Positions 7,111 to 14,876 of a DNA stretch of 41,925 nt are shown piece by piece. The notes under the pieces were generated by a model. The model worked only from the letters and a program-made list of their open reading frames with translations, did not search any database and was not told where the DNA came from. The translations under genes were made by a program, and so were the position numbers. This DNA comes from a virus: positions 1 through 41,925 of IMG/VR virus record IMGVR_UViG_3300045996_003277, one strand, 5' to 3'. Positions within the stretch are counted from its first letter, which is position 1. Each line of letters begins with the position of its first letter.

Positions 7111-8162
7111 GCAACAGCTCCCTTCACCGCGCCGAGTGCGCGGTCACGAATCCTCACCAGCTCGGCCATGTCGCCCGAACCGCCCTGGTCCGGGTGTTCG
7201 GTCTTTGCGCGCTTCCTGAATGCGCTCTGCACGTCTGCGGCCGTGGCGCTCTCGTCCAGGCCGAGCGCCCGCAGCGCGTCGAGCCCTTCCGCGCGCCGCT
7301 GCGCCTCCGGGTCGACAGCCCGGCGGAACGCGTTGAAGAAGCTCTCGGCCTCCCGCTTGTACCGTGCGTCCTGCGCTACCCTCTCCGCATGCTCGCGCCA
7401 GAGCTGCTTGAGCTCGGCCTGCGGCGGCGGGTCGAGGTACAGCCGCACGCCGCCCGGACGAGACCCGACGCTGCTCCAGCCCTGCTCGGCCAGGTCGTAC
7501 AGGTTCGGGGCGCAGATCTCGGCGCACCATTTGCCTCGCGGACGCCGGACGTCGAGATCGTACCTGCTGCCGAAGTCCCGGAACCCATCCGGCCGGCGGA
7601 TCTGCACCTTCTCGACGCAGTAGCGGCCCTCTCCAGGGCTCGCGAGATACGCGTGCTTCGGCGTCCGCTTGAGCATAGCGGAGAGGCGCCGCCGCACCTC
7701 GAGCCAGCGCGCGCGCTCGTCCTCGGTCGGCTCGTGGTCGAAGACGTCGATCTCGAGGTCGCAGCCATAGAAGAAGCCGCAGATGGGCGGTTCCTTCCGG
7801 CAGTCGAACCGGCTTGACCCAGTGGTCCGGGCCCGCCCCCCTCCCTCGACGCTCGACAGGTCGTCTCCATTGACGGACGCGTCCCCTCCAGGCGTCTCGA
7901 TGTACATGTACCCGGCGTCGCCCTCCGAGAGCACGCGGCGCCGGACCGCGAGCGGCGGTCCGTCGAGGCGCCCGGGTACGCGGTGCAGCGTCCAGACGTA
8001 CCGCGGCGTCCATCGGCTGGTGAACTCCTGCTTGATGCCGGAGCGCGGCCGGGCCGTGACGGTCCGCGGCGAAACGGGAGGCGCCGCCCACGGCATGCAC
8101 GCCTGCGCTGCCCGACGAGCGGGACGGCGCCTCGTGCGCTGCGCAGGGCGGCGGCGGCTCAC
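7107..8162 (-). CDS. Protein with C-terminal J-domain
   Basis: The 351-residue product ends in a J-domain at about residues 293-351: helix I (LDALRALGL), helix II (ADVQSAFRKRAKTE), the invariant HPD at 323-325 and a helix III (MAELVRIRDRALGAV). J-domains stimulate the ATPase of DnaK-type Hsp70. The N-terminal 280 residues are unrecognised, with a basic start and Trp/Tyr-rich beta-like segments (KEPPICGFFYGCDLEIDVF, KWCAEICAPNLYDLAEQG). The GTG start overlaps the stop of the upstream gene with GGAGG four bases before it. A role in steering host DnaK to a phage complex, as lambda does in replication, is an inference from the motif. Confidence 0.7.
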   Translation of the reverse strand: MSRRRPAQRTRRRPARRAAQACMPWAAPPVSPRTVTARPRSGIKQEFTSRWTPRYVWTLHRVPGRLDGPPLAVRRRVLSEGDAGYMYIETPGGDASVNGDDLSSVEGGGRARTTGSSRFDCRKEPPICGFFYGCDLEIDVFDHEPTEDERARWLEVRRRLSAMLKRTPKHAYLASPGEGRYCVEKVQIRRPDGFRDFGSRYDLDVRRPRGKWCAEICAPNLYDLAEQGWSSVGSRPGGVRLYLDPPPQAELKQLWREHAERVAQDARYKREAESFFNAFRRAVDPEAQRRAEGLDALRALGLDESATAADVQSAFRKRAKTEHPDQGGSGDMAELVRIRDRALGAVKGAVA

Positions 8163-8632
8163 GCGGCCTCCAGGAGGCGCGGCAGGCCGGCGCTCGCCAG
8201 CTCGGCCATGATGAAGAGGAAGCGCGCCGCCGCCTCGTGCGAGGCGACGCGGGTCGTCTGCCCATCGACGAGGAGGATGTCGCGCGCGAGGTCGCGGCCG
8301 CTGCCGATGAGGCCGGCGGCGTCGATCGCCTCGTGCACCTCCCCGTGCTCGTCGACGACCTCCAGGCGGAGCCGAGCGGCCCTGCGAGGGTGCTCCACCG
8401 CGAACTGGTCGAGCAGGACGTGAGCGGGCCCCCTCAGGAGAACGAAGCGCCCGCCGTCGCGGAGCCGGGCGCAGCGGAGGTTCCACTTGCCGAGGTAGAC
8501 AGGGGTCTCGATGCGCGGGAGCGCGTGCGAGGCGCCACGCGAGCGTCGCGGCGCATCAGCGGCGAGCCGGCCCTGGCGGGCGCGGCGGGTAGTGGACGGT
8601 GCGGAGCGTCTCGGGCGGGCAGCGTCAGGCAT
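8159..8632 (-). CDS. First gene of the leftward early operon, unknown
   Basis: The product has 157 residues and no recognised family. The first 38 residues are Arg/Ala/Pro-rich. The rest (from about IETPVYLGKWNLRCARL) resembles a compact alpha/beta domain with LLRGPAHVLLDQFAV and a C-terminal FLFIMAELASAG helix. The ATG lies seven bases after a TACAAC -10 element, so the message should start at the initiation codon. It opens an operon in which each following gene is coupled or close by (J-domain, antirepressor-like, others, xis, int). Confidence 0.6.
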   Translation of the reverse strand: MPDAARPRRSAPSTTRRARQGRLAADAPRRSRGASHALPRIETPVYLGKWNLRCARLRDGGRFVLLRGPAHVLLDQFAVEHPRRAARLRLEVVDEHGEVHEAIDAAGLIGSGRDLARDILLVDGQTTRVASHEAAARFLFIMAELASAGLPRLLEAA

Positions 8633-8677
8633 ACCCGGAGTTGTATTGCCTAAGCTCTATCGTGTCAAGGCTACAAC
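8633..8677 (-). promoter_or_regulatory. Leftward early promoter (pL-like) with repressor site
   Basis: On the minus strand, -35 TTGACA (8668-8663), a 17-bp spacer, -10 TACAAC (8645-8640) and seven bases to the ATG. The segment 8657-8677 resembles the operator at 9316-9337: both carry AGC-N-TTGACAC followed by an ATAG end, and both cover the -35. One repressor could therefore shut off both early promoters, as OL and OR do in lambda. Promoter elements are seen directly; the shared control is inferred. Confidence 0.75.
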
Positions 8678-8691
8678 TTGACGTGTCGTCG

Positions 8692-9267
8692 CTATAGTCC
8701 GCGAACGTCCCCCAGGGCGTATTGTAACAGCGCCAACATCGTTGGCTCCTGTCCTCTCGCGCGGAGCGAAGCGGCTGCCTCGAGGATGCGCCGGGCGGCG
8801 GACGTGGGCATGTCCTGGACCACCCCCTCCAGGTTTGCGAGCTGCTTCATCAGATTGAACGTCTGCAGGACGGAGTCGCGGTTCGGATCAAACGCGGCCG
8901 AGAAGCTCTTGTCCAGCGCCCGCATTCGCTCCTCATGGTCCTGGTCGTGCGACTTATCCGGCTCGCGGGCCACCGGCTGAACCGCCTCTGCCTCCTCTAG
9001 TTCCTGCGCTTCAAGTGGGCGGACTTGCGCGCGCTGCATGAGCAGGTGCCAGATCCTCTTCTTTTCGTCTTCTGTCAGGCTCAAAAGCGTAATGATCTGG
9101 GAGACCTTGTCGTTCGTGGGGCGCGCGCCCTCTCGCTCCCACGCGAGAACCGTCGTGTACGACGCCCCCAGAAGCTTGGCGAAGCGGTGCCTGGAGAGGC
9201 CGCGCGCCGTGTACAGCTTGCGGATGTACTCCCCCACTACGTTGAGGTCCTCGTTCGCGTTGGTCAC
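8692..9267 (-). CDS. CI-like XRE-family repressor
   Basis: The 191-residue protein has an N-terminal XRE HTH at about residues 10-60. The HTH contains GLSRHRFAKLLGASYTTVLA with recognition-helix-like YTTVLAWEREG. An acidic linker and a helical C-terminus follow (SAAFDPNRDSVLQTFNLMKQ). There is no S24 peptidase motif, so RecA-driven self-cleavage is not expected. I chose GTG 9267 because GAGGTG stands six bases upstream. ATG 9303 would add 12 residues (MATACGACEVWP) and lie only about four bases from the predicted transcript start. The gene is divergent from the Cro-like gene across a palindromic operator, the standard arrangement of a lysogeny repressor. Confidence 0.75.
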   Translation of the reverse strand: MTNANEDLNVVGEYIRKLYTARGLSRHRFAKLLGASYTTVLAWEREGARPTNDKVSQIITLLSLTEDEKKRIWHLLMQRAQVRPLEAQELEEAEAVQPVAREPDKSHDQDHEERMRALDKSFSAAFDPNRDSVLQTFNLMKQLANLEGVVQDMPTSAARRILEAAASLRARGQEPTMLALLQYALGDVRGL

Positions 9268-9359
9268 TGGCCACACCTCGCACGCGCCGCAGGCTGTTGC
9301 CATCCGGCGCGGACACTATAAGCGTTGACACTTATAGCTCCGACCGTACAATATAACGC
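9268..9359. promoter_or_regulatory. Immunity switch: divergent promoters and operator
   Basis: Rightward promoter: -35 TTGACA (9325-9330), 16-bp spacer, -10 TACAAT (9347-9352), then seven bases to the GTG of the Cro-like gene. A perfect inverted repeat covers the -35: arms CTATAAG (9316-9322) and CTTATAG (9331-9337) with eight bases between. Leftward, TATAGT (minus strand, within 9320-9313) is a plausible -10 for the repressor with only a weak -35. Occupation of the palindrome would block the rightward promoter. Confidence 0.8.
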
Positions 9360-9602
9360 GTGCGAGTTGGCGAATTTTTGACGAGCCGCGGCATGTCGAT
9401 CCTTGCTCTGTCCAAGGCAACCGGCATCTCCTACACGACCCTCCATCCCCACGTGCGTCACGGGAAGGCCGTCTCGCTGGAGACGGCGAAACGCCTGGAG
9501 GCGTGGTCTGCCGGCGGCATCAAAGCCGCCGAGGTCCTTGGGATCCAGGACCACGCCTCTGCGCCCCAGGACCTTCAGGCCCCCGCCCCGCCCGCCGCCT
9601 GA
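9360..9602 (+). CDS. Cro-like HTH protein, leaderless
   Basis: The 80-residue protein carries an HTH at about residues 11-50, with MSILALSKATGISYTTLHPH and a following VSLETAKRLEAWS helix; a Pro/Ala tail ends the chain. It stands opposite the CI-like gene and opens the rightward early operon, as cro does. The GTG start begins seven bases after the -10 hexamer with no ribosome binding site, so initiation should be leaderless. The first HTH gene of the operon probably represses both early promoters late in the decision. Family-level assignment is firm; the cro role is by position. Confidence 0.75.
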   Translation: MRVGEFLTSRGMSILALSKATGISYTTLHPHVRHGKAVSLETAKRLEAWSAGGIKAAEVLGIQDHASAPQDLQAPAPPAA

Positions 9603-9603
9603 C

Positions 9604-10212
9604 GTGCCGGCGCAGGCCTCCCCCATCGTCCCCGGCGCTCGCATCGGCGAGCTCACCGTCGAGCGCCTCTACGGCCGCCGGAGCGGCGCCCGGCTGTGGA
9701 CCTGCCGGTGCGACTGCGGATCGGCGGTCGTCCGCTCGACCGGGGAGCTACTCCGCTACCGCCGGCTTGGGCAGACGCCGTGCTGCCGCCGCTGCTTCGA
9801 GGAGCTCCGCGCCGGCCGCTCGCTGGCTCGGCGCCGTGAGCTGTGCCGGTTCTTCGCTGACCTCTGGGAGAGCGAACGCACCCTCTACACCGAGGCGACG
9901 CTCGAGCGCATCGAGGAGGACATCCGCGAGCAGGTCGGCCAGCGGCTCGGCGGATGGCGCGACGACGCCGACGCGCCCGCGTCGCTCTGCATCGACCCGA
10001 CCTGGTGCGAGCGCCCGCGCCGCCGGCTGGACGACGCACCGGAGGTCGAGGCCGAACACGAGGACCATGCCGCCGCGCCACCCGTCGCCACCGTGGACGA
10101 GCGCCGCACGCGAGCCCTCGACGCCGCCCTGGCCCGCGCGCGCTCGCCGCGACCGCTGCCTCAAGAGGCGCGAGGCCCCTGGCTCGCCTGGTTCGCTTCC
10201 GCGGCGCCCTGA
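9604..10212 (+). CDS. Cys-rich, Zn-finger-like early protein
   Basis: The 202-residue product starts at a GTG one base after the cro-like stop. A central region reads WTCRCDCGSAVVRSTGELL, then LGQTPCCRRCFEELR, giving paired Cys clusters (CRCDC and CCRRC) that suggest a Zn-ribbon. Similar short Cys motifs occur in small phage and homing-associated DNA-binding proteins. The C-terminal half is charged and helical and holds no catalytic motif I recognise. A DNA-binding or regulatory role in the early operon is plausible, not shown. Confidence 0.55.
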   Translation: MPAQASPIVPGARIGELTVERLYGRRSGARLWTCRCDCGSAVVRSTGELLRYRRLGQTPCCRRCFEELRAGRSLARRRELCRFFADLWESERTLYTEATLERIEEDIREQVGQRLGGWRDDADAPASLCIDPTWCERPRRRLDDAPEVEAEHEDHAAAPPVATVDERRTRALDAALARARSPRPLPQEARGPWLAWFASAAP

Positions 10213-10254
10213 CGCCGCCGCCCGCCGGCGCGGAGCCGGCCTGGAGAGATCGAC

Positions 10255-10953
10255 ATGACCGATCAGCAGCACCCGCCCACGCCGCCGCCTGAACATCCGT
10301 TCCAGCGTCACGAGAACCACGAGCCCGCGCCGAACCCGGTCCGCGCGCTCTTCGGTGGTGCCGACCCGTGCCTCGTCGATGCCGTCGACGCCGGGGCCGC
10401 CGCCGTCGCCATCGAGTGCGCGGCCACCCAGCTGGCCCTGTCCCTCGCTGGTGGCCCGCCTGCTGACGTGGACGCCTCGCCGCGTGTGGTGCGGGTGAGG
10501 GATGCCGCCGTCGCTCTCGCCCGCGCAGCGGTGCTCGGGGCTCACGCGCTGGGCGCGACGGAGCGCCCCTCGCCGTCGTCGCACGGCGCAAGCGTCGATG
10601 CGGCCGTGGCGCGGCTGGCCGAGGTCATCGTCGGCTTCGACGCCGCCGGCGGCTCGGCCATCCTCGCTCCCGCCGACCCGGAGGAGCCGATCGAGGCGTA
10701 CGGGCAGCGGCGCCATCTGGAGGCGCGTGACGGACTGCTCGAGCTGGTGCGCGCCGTGGCGGCGTCGGCGGCCGCGGGCAACCCCGCGCCGCGCGTGGCG
10801 GCCGGCACGGCGGAGGAGCGGTATCGGCGCGCGGTCGACGCCGAGGCATATGCGGAGCGCGCCTATCGCGCCGCACGCGAGGCGACGGATGTCGCCCGCG
10901 ACGCGGTGCTGAGCGCCCGGGCGCGCACCATCACCGCGGAGAACGCGAGCTGA
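10255..10953 (+). CDS. Unknown Ala-rich early protein
   Basis: The 232-residue product has GGAGAG at a good distance from the ATG. A Pro/His-rich N-terminus (HPPTPPPEHPFQRHENHE) is followed by a strongly Ala-rich, helical body and a C-terminal charged helix (YRRAVDAEAYAERAYRAARE). No domain is recognised. It lies between the Zn-finger-like gene and the replication initiator, so involvement in DNA metabolism is only a positional guess. Confidence 0.5.
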   Translation: MTDQQHPPTPPPEHPFQRHENHEPAPNPVRALFGGADPCLVDAVDAGAAAVAIECAATQLALSLAGGPPADVDASPRVVRVRDAAVALARAAVLGAHALGATERPSPSSHGASVDAAVARLAEVIVGFDAAGGSAILAPADPEEPIEAYGQRRHLEARDGLLELVRAVAASAAAGNPAPRVAAGTAEERYRRAVDAEAYAERAYRAAREATDVARDAVLSARARTITAENAS

Positions 10954-10974
10954 TGAGCTGGAGGTCCTGACCGC

Positions 10975-12252
10975 GTGGCGACGCCGCTCGTTAACGTGAT
11001 CCGCAGGCTCTACGAACTCGACGAGCGGGTCGGTCGGGCGATGCCCCAGGCTCACCGGCTGATCTTGCTCTGCATCGCCGAGCATCAGCGGGACAACGCG
11101 TACGCGTGGCCGAGCGTCGCCACGCTCGCGCGCTTCGCCTGCATCGACAAGCGCGACGCGCGGAGGTACCTGCGCGATCTCGAGCGCGAATGCTGGATCA
11201 GGTCGACGCGGCGGAGCATCGGCGGGGAGCAGTCGTCGTCGGGGTACGAGCTCACGCCTGGAACCGGCCGCCCGTTCGGCTCATCGAGGAAGGCCCCGGA
11301 GAGGGGGCAGGTCCCCGGGGGGGATGCGACCCCTAGGGGGTCCAGGCCCCGGGGGTGCGGGGTCCAAGCCCCGGGGGGTGGGGGGTCAGAACCCCGGGGG
11401 GTGCGGGGGCTGGCCCCCTCCGAAGAGACCACTGAAAAGACCAGGGAAGAGACCAAGGAAGAGATACACGCCGCCTGCGGCGGCGTGGTCGCGCCGCCTG
11501 ACGGCGGACGCGACGTGGGTGGCCCCTGGGGCCTCTGCTCGGGTGACCCGGACGAGCATGCGCCTCCCCCGCCGACGGCTCGAAGCCCCGAGGTGCCGCC
11601 GACGGCGAGCGGCGGCGCGCTAGGACCGCTCGGAGCGACGCCCGATGTGGAGCTTGAGGTTGAGGATGCCCAGCAGCCGGTCCAGGCGCCCCGTGGCGAG
11701 GCGATCGCGACCCCGGACGCCTGTCCGGTCGTCCAAGGGACGATCCCCGGCCTCCTGAGCCAACCAGGGTCCGCGACGGCGCGCGCGGCGAAGCCGGGAC
11801 CGCGGAAGGCCAGGACCGCCGAGACGAAGCCGCCGAAGCCACCCAAGGGGCCGACGGCGAGGGAGCGCTACAAGGCAGCCTACGAGGCCGGCATGCGCGA
11901 CGCGGCGCCGGATGCGCGCTTCGTGCTGGCCGGGAGCTTCGAGAGCACCCTGGGGCCGACGCTCACGGCTCACGCCCGCGACGCCGAGGGGAACGCGCTG
12001 CGCGGTCCCGAACTCGATGCGTGGCTCCGTGCCCGGGTCGCCGCGTTCCGGCGCGACACGGCCGATGAGTCGGGGCGCTTCGGAGGCTGGGCGCCGTACG
12101 GCTTCCAGAAGTGGCTCAACGAGGGCGCTGAGAAGCGCCAGCGCTTCGGGCAAGGCGGCGGCCGTCCCTTCCTGAAGCAGCCGTACAACGGCATGCCGGC
12201 CGCTGTCGTGCAGTTGCGACCTGAAGAGTACGAGGGCGAATGCCCGCTGTGA
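10975..12252 (+). CDS. O-like replication initiator
   Basis: The 425-residue protein has an N-terminal winged-HTH of the HTH_36 type (about 22-75): LILLCIAEHQRDNAYAWPSV, then LARFACIDKRDARRYLRDLE. Phage initiators of this design bind origin repeats and recruit a helicase loader. The middle (about 80-290) is low-complexity Pro/Gly/Arg and contains the iteron array at DNA level. The C-terminal domain (ERYKAAYEAGMRD to FQKWLNEGAEK) probably contacts the loader. Start GTG 10975 has GGAGG ten bases upstream. The next gene, a DnaC-like ATPase, begins inside its 3' end, supporting a replication module equivalent to lambda O and P. Confidence 0.75.
   Translation: MATPLVNVIRRLYELDERVGRAMPQAHRLILLCIAEHQRDNAYAWPSVATLARFACIDKRDARRYLRDLERECWIRSTRRSIGGEQSSSGYELTPGTGRPFGSSRKAPERGQVPGGDATPRGSRPRGCGVQAPGGGGSEPRGVRGLAPSEETTEKTREETKEEIHAACGGVVAPPDGGRDVGGPWGLCSGDPDEHAPPPPTARSPEVPPTASGGALGPLGATPDVELEVEDAQQPVQAPRGEAIATPDACPVVQGTIPGLLSQPGSATARAAKPGPRKARTAETKPPKPPKGPTARERYKAAYEAGMRDAAPDARFVLAGSFESTLGPTLTAHARDAEGNALRGPELDAWLRARVAAFRRDTADESGRFGGWAPYGFQKWLNEGAEKRQRFGQGGGRPFLKQPYNGMPAAVVQLRPEEYEGECPL
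11313..11469. other. Candidate replication origin inside the initiator gene
   Basis: Five units starting with CCCC and a G run (CCCCGGGGG or CCCCTAGGGGG) begin at 11313, 11330, 11347, 11369 and 11392, spaced 17, 17, 22 and 23 bases. They are followed at once by four tandem 12-base purine-rich repeats (consensus GAAGAGACCANN) at 11422, 11434, 11446 and 11458. Iterons within the initiator gene followed by an easily melted strand-biased block is the plan of lambda ori in O. The repeats are visible; origin function is inferred. Confidence 0.6.
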
Positions 12253-13433
12253 GGTGGTCAGTGCAGCAAGAGATACATGAGTCAGGTGACGAGCAGAGCG
12301 GAGCCGAGGCCCACATGGACGGCGCGGGCGACTGGGGCGATGACGCTGGCCCGGACGAGGCCTGCGTGGAGGGGTCGGGCTCGACCGTTCACGAGGCGAT
12401 CGAGCCGCTGTTCCCCGGTCTGCTCGCAGGTGGACATCGTAGTGGAGAAGGTCAGTCGGTCGGGGACATCCTCGGAGGTGAATTCCTCGCCTACCTCCAG
12501 GCGCGCTCGGCCGAGATGGAGGCGCGGCGGGCTTCTGGATGCCAGCGGATCCGGGATGGCGTGCGCTGCGCGCGGCCGGTGCCGCCGGCTCCGAAGCCTC
12601 CGGAGTCGGTGGTCGAGTGGCGGGAGAGTCGGCGCGACGTGAAGGTGAGCCCGGTGGATCGGGCCATGGGCTTGCGCCTCCCGTGCGACCGCTGGGGCGA
12701 GCGGCCGCGGGTTGCCGTCGAGGCGTGGTGGCACGACTTCTTGTGCCAGGACTGCGAGGCCGACGCGCTCAAAGCGATCGAGCAAGCGCACAGGGCACGC
12801 CTCGCGAATCACCTGTCGTCGCTCGACGCGGAGCTGCCCTACATGTTCCGGTGGGCAAAGCCGAAGTCACCGGAGGTCGAGCAGCGGATCCCGCTGCGTG
12901 CAAGGCAGGAGGCGGCGCGGATCCTACCGCTCATGCTGAAGCCGGAGCCTGAGGTCGCGACCCTGACCCTGGCCGGGCCGGCGGGGACCGGCAAGACCTC
13001 GCTCGCGATCGTGCTCCTGCGCCACGTGTTCGCGATGGCGCTCGAGGGGCCGCTCGACTCGGACATCGTGGAGATCGCGTGCGGCGCGAAGTACGTGTCG
13101 GCCTGGGACCTCTCCGGTGAGGGCGGGGAGAAGGGAGCCCCAGAGGCGGTTTTCAAGGCGGTTGCGAACGCACCCCTCGTCATCCTCGATGACTTCGGCG
13201 CGGAGCGGCACGGCGTCGAGACCGTCTTCAAGGACCTCACGTCGAAGCTGATCTCGGTCCGGTTTCACCGCGGCGGACGCCCGCCGCTCCCGACGTGGGT
13301 CACGACCGGACTCGACGAGCAGTCCGCCGGCCGCCTCTACGGCGGCGGGGTGGCGCGGCGGGTCTTGTCCGACGACGGCGGCCTGGTGCGCGTCGTGCGC
13401 TTCGCCCCGAAGCAGACTGCGAGGGCTGCGTGA
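12240..13433 (+). CDS. DnaC/IstB-like helicase-loader ATPase
   Basis: The 397-residue protein is an AAA+ ATPase. Walker A GPAGTGKT is at 246-253, Walker B LVILDDFG at 313-320, a sensor-1-like TWVTTGLD follows and an Arg pair in GGGVARRVL fits an arginine finger. The long N-terminal part contains Cys pairs (C101, C110; FLCQDC at 169/172) that may bind zinc, as in DnaC-type loaders with N-terminal metal sites. It lies directly after the O-like initiator, overlapping it by 13 bases, so it probably loads host DnaB at the origin. No phage helicase is encoded nearby. Confidence 0.8.
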   Translation: MPAVRWSVQQEIHESGDEQSGAEAHMDGAGDWGDDAGPDEACVEGSGSTVHEAIEPLFPGLLAGGHRSGEGQSVGDILGGEFLAYLQARSAEMEARRASGCQRIRDGVRCARPVPPAPKPPESVVEWRESRRDVKVSPVDRAMGLRLPCDRWGERPRVAVEAWWHDFLCQDCEADALKAIEQAHRARLANHLSSLDAELPYMFRWAKPKSPEVEQRIPLRARQEAARILPLMLKPEPEVATLTLAGPAGTGKTSLAIVLLRHVFAMALEGPLDSDIVEIACGAKYVSAWDLSGEGGEKGAPEAVFKAVANAPLVILDDFGAERHGVETVFKDLTSKLISVRFHRGGRPPLPTWVTTGLDEQSAGRLYGGGVARRVLSDDGGLVRVVRFAPKQTARAA

Positions 13434-14110
13434 TGGATCAGCAGGAGTGGAAGCGTGTCCAGATGACGCCGCCGCCGGTGTACGCGTGGTCCAGGTTCGA
13501 GCGTCCGGAGCTCCGAGAGCTCGTCGTGAACGAGAGCGCCGTCGACCTGGCGCTCGTGAGCCTCGACGCCAGCGTGGTGACGCTGATCGGCGCGACCGGG
13601 AGCGGCAAGACGATCCTGGGGGTCGCCATGACGAGGGCGGTCCCGAACCCGGCCGGGCGGGTCCTCGTGCGGCGGTACACCCACGAGCGCCACGTGAACC
13701 CGTGGTCGTCGCCGGCCGATGTCGAGCGCGTCTTCGCGGAGGTCGAGGCGGCCGACGTGCTCTTCCTCGACGATCTCGGGTACCGCGGCGGATGCAAGGG
13801 GGAGCCGAAGGCCATGGCGATCCAGCAGGAGCTCGATCGACAGTGGGCGGCCGCGCTCCTCAAGCGGCCGCCTGGCCGGACGACCATCATCACGCTCTAC
13901 TGCGACGCCCGGCGCGACGGGATCGCCGCCCAGTTCGGGGAGGAGCTGGCCGCGATGGTCTTCGGGGGCGTGGTCATCCGTTGCGACGTCGACGGCTGGC
14001 ACTGGAGGCAGCGACCGAGGCGAGAGCGCATCAAGTCGGGGATGGAGCCAGACATGACCCTGGACGCGCTGTACAGCGACGTCGCTGGCCAGAGGGAGGC
14101 GTGGACGTGA
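13433..14110 (+). CDS. Second P-loop ATPase, loader-like
   Basis: The 225-residue protein starts at an ATG overlapping the previous stop (TGATG). Walker A GATGSGKT is at 53-60 and Walker B VLFLDDLG at 109-116, followed by YRGG and an RTTIITLYCDARRDG segment resembling sensor 1. It is shorter than its neighbour and lacks the Cys-rich N-terminus. It looks like a minimal DnaC/IstB-type ATPase. Two adjacent loader-type ATPases could form a mixed assembly or act on different partners; sequence alone does not tell. Confidence 0.75.
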   Translation: MDQQEWKRVQMTPPPVYAWSRFERPELRELVVNESAVDLALVSLDASVVTLIGATGSGKTILGVAMTRAVPNPAGRVLVRRYTHERHVNPWSSPADVERVFAEVEAADVLFLDDLGYRGGCKGEPKAMAIQQELDRQWAAALLKRPPGRTTIITLYCDARRDGIAAQFGEELAAMVFGGVVIRCDVDGWHWRQRPRRERIKSGMEPDMTLDALYSDVAGQREAWT

Positions 14111-14586
14111 GCCGATTCGCCGTCACCGCCCTCACCTTCCTCGTCGCACTGCTCCTCCTCGGCGGGTGCGCCGCCGGGGTCCAGGATGTCGGCCAGCGGG
14201 ATCTGCCGGCTGCGACCGAGCCTGCCGATGCGCTGATCAGGGCCAGCGCTCTGCTCGAGGAGGTCCACGCCACCCTCGACGCCATCCACCGCGACGCTGC
14301 CGCGCGCGCGCGGCTCGAAGCCCCGACCGAGGAGGAGAAGCACAAGGCGATCGACGAGGTCCATCGGCAGCTCCTGCCTGCCTGGAACGCGTACGATCGG
14401 GCCCGGACCCTCTACCTCGCCGCCGCGACCGCCGTCCGCGCCGCGGAGCTGACCAGGCTCGCGGGGCGTGAGCCCGACCCGGGTCGGATCGCCACCGCGC
14501 TCATCGCCCTCATCGACGCCTGCGACGAGCTCGCGCGCGCCGCCGAGGCCGTTGGTGTCCCGGCGCCCGGAAAGGCGGGGTCATGA
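14107..14586 (+). CDS. Lipoprotein of the lysis cassette, spanin-like
   Basis: The 159-residue protein has a clear lipoprotein signal: MSRFAVTALT, a hydrophobic core and lipobox LLGGC with C21 as the acylated residue. The mature part is Ala-rich and helical (ALIRASALLEEVHATLDAI and similar). GTG 14107 is preferred because GGAGG stands seven bases before it and it overlaps the previous stop (GTGA). It precedes a holin-like protein and the lysin, so an outer-membrane spanin or lysis accessory is likely. It is longer than typical Rz1 proteins. Confidence 0.6.
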   Translation: MSRFAVTALTFLVALLLLGGCAAGVQDVGQRDLPAATEPADALIRASALLEEVHATLDAIHRDAAARARLEAPTEEEKHKAIDEVHRQLLPAWNAYDRARTLYLAAATAVRAAELTRLAGREPDPGRIATALIALIDACDELARAAEAVGVPAPGKAGS

Positions 14587-14876
14587 CGACGATCGACTGG
14601 AGCGCGGTCATCCTCGCCGCCCTCGGGCTCGGGACCGCGATCGTTCGCGCCGTGTCCCGCCGGAGAAGCGCCGCGCCAGCGGCGCCGACGACCCCCGCCG
14701 CGCCGGCGAAGCCAGCGCCCATGCCGCCTGCGCCGCCCGGGCGCACCGACGCCGCCATCACCGCCGCCGAGCACGAGAAGGCCCGCCAGGAGGCCGCACG
14801 GCGCGCCCCGGTGGCCGACATGACCAAGCCCGCGCCGTCGAGCGACGACGCCATCGAGTCGAGGGACATGCAATGA
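14583..14876 (+). CDS. Holin-like single-span membrane protein
   Basis: The 97-residue protein has one N-terminal hydrophobic span (WSAVILAALGLGTAIVRAV, residues 6-24) followed by a basic RRR and a long Ala/Pro-rich, then charged, hydrophilic tail. The ATG overlaps the lipoprotein stop and its own stop overlaps the lysin start. A short membrane protein immediately before the lysin is usually the holin, though a span plus long tail also suits an inner-membrane spanin. Assignment rests on position and topology. Confidence 0.5.
   Translation: MTTIDWSAVILAALGLGTAIVRAVSRRRSAAPAAPTTPAAPAKPAPMPPAPPGRTDAAITAAEHEKARQEAARRAPVADMTKPAPSSDDAIESRDMQ

Noticed and set aside
9748-11085. 445-codon minus-strand frame opposite the early right operon
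   Set aside because: Antisense to coupled plus-strand genes; no promoter or ribosome site on that strand.
11313-11469. CRISPR array
   Set aside because: Repeats are short, tandem and inside a coding frame, without regular unique spacers. No CRISPR array is seen elsewhere.
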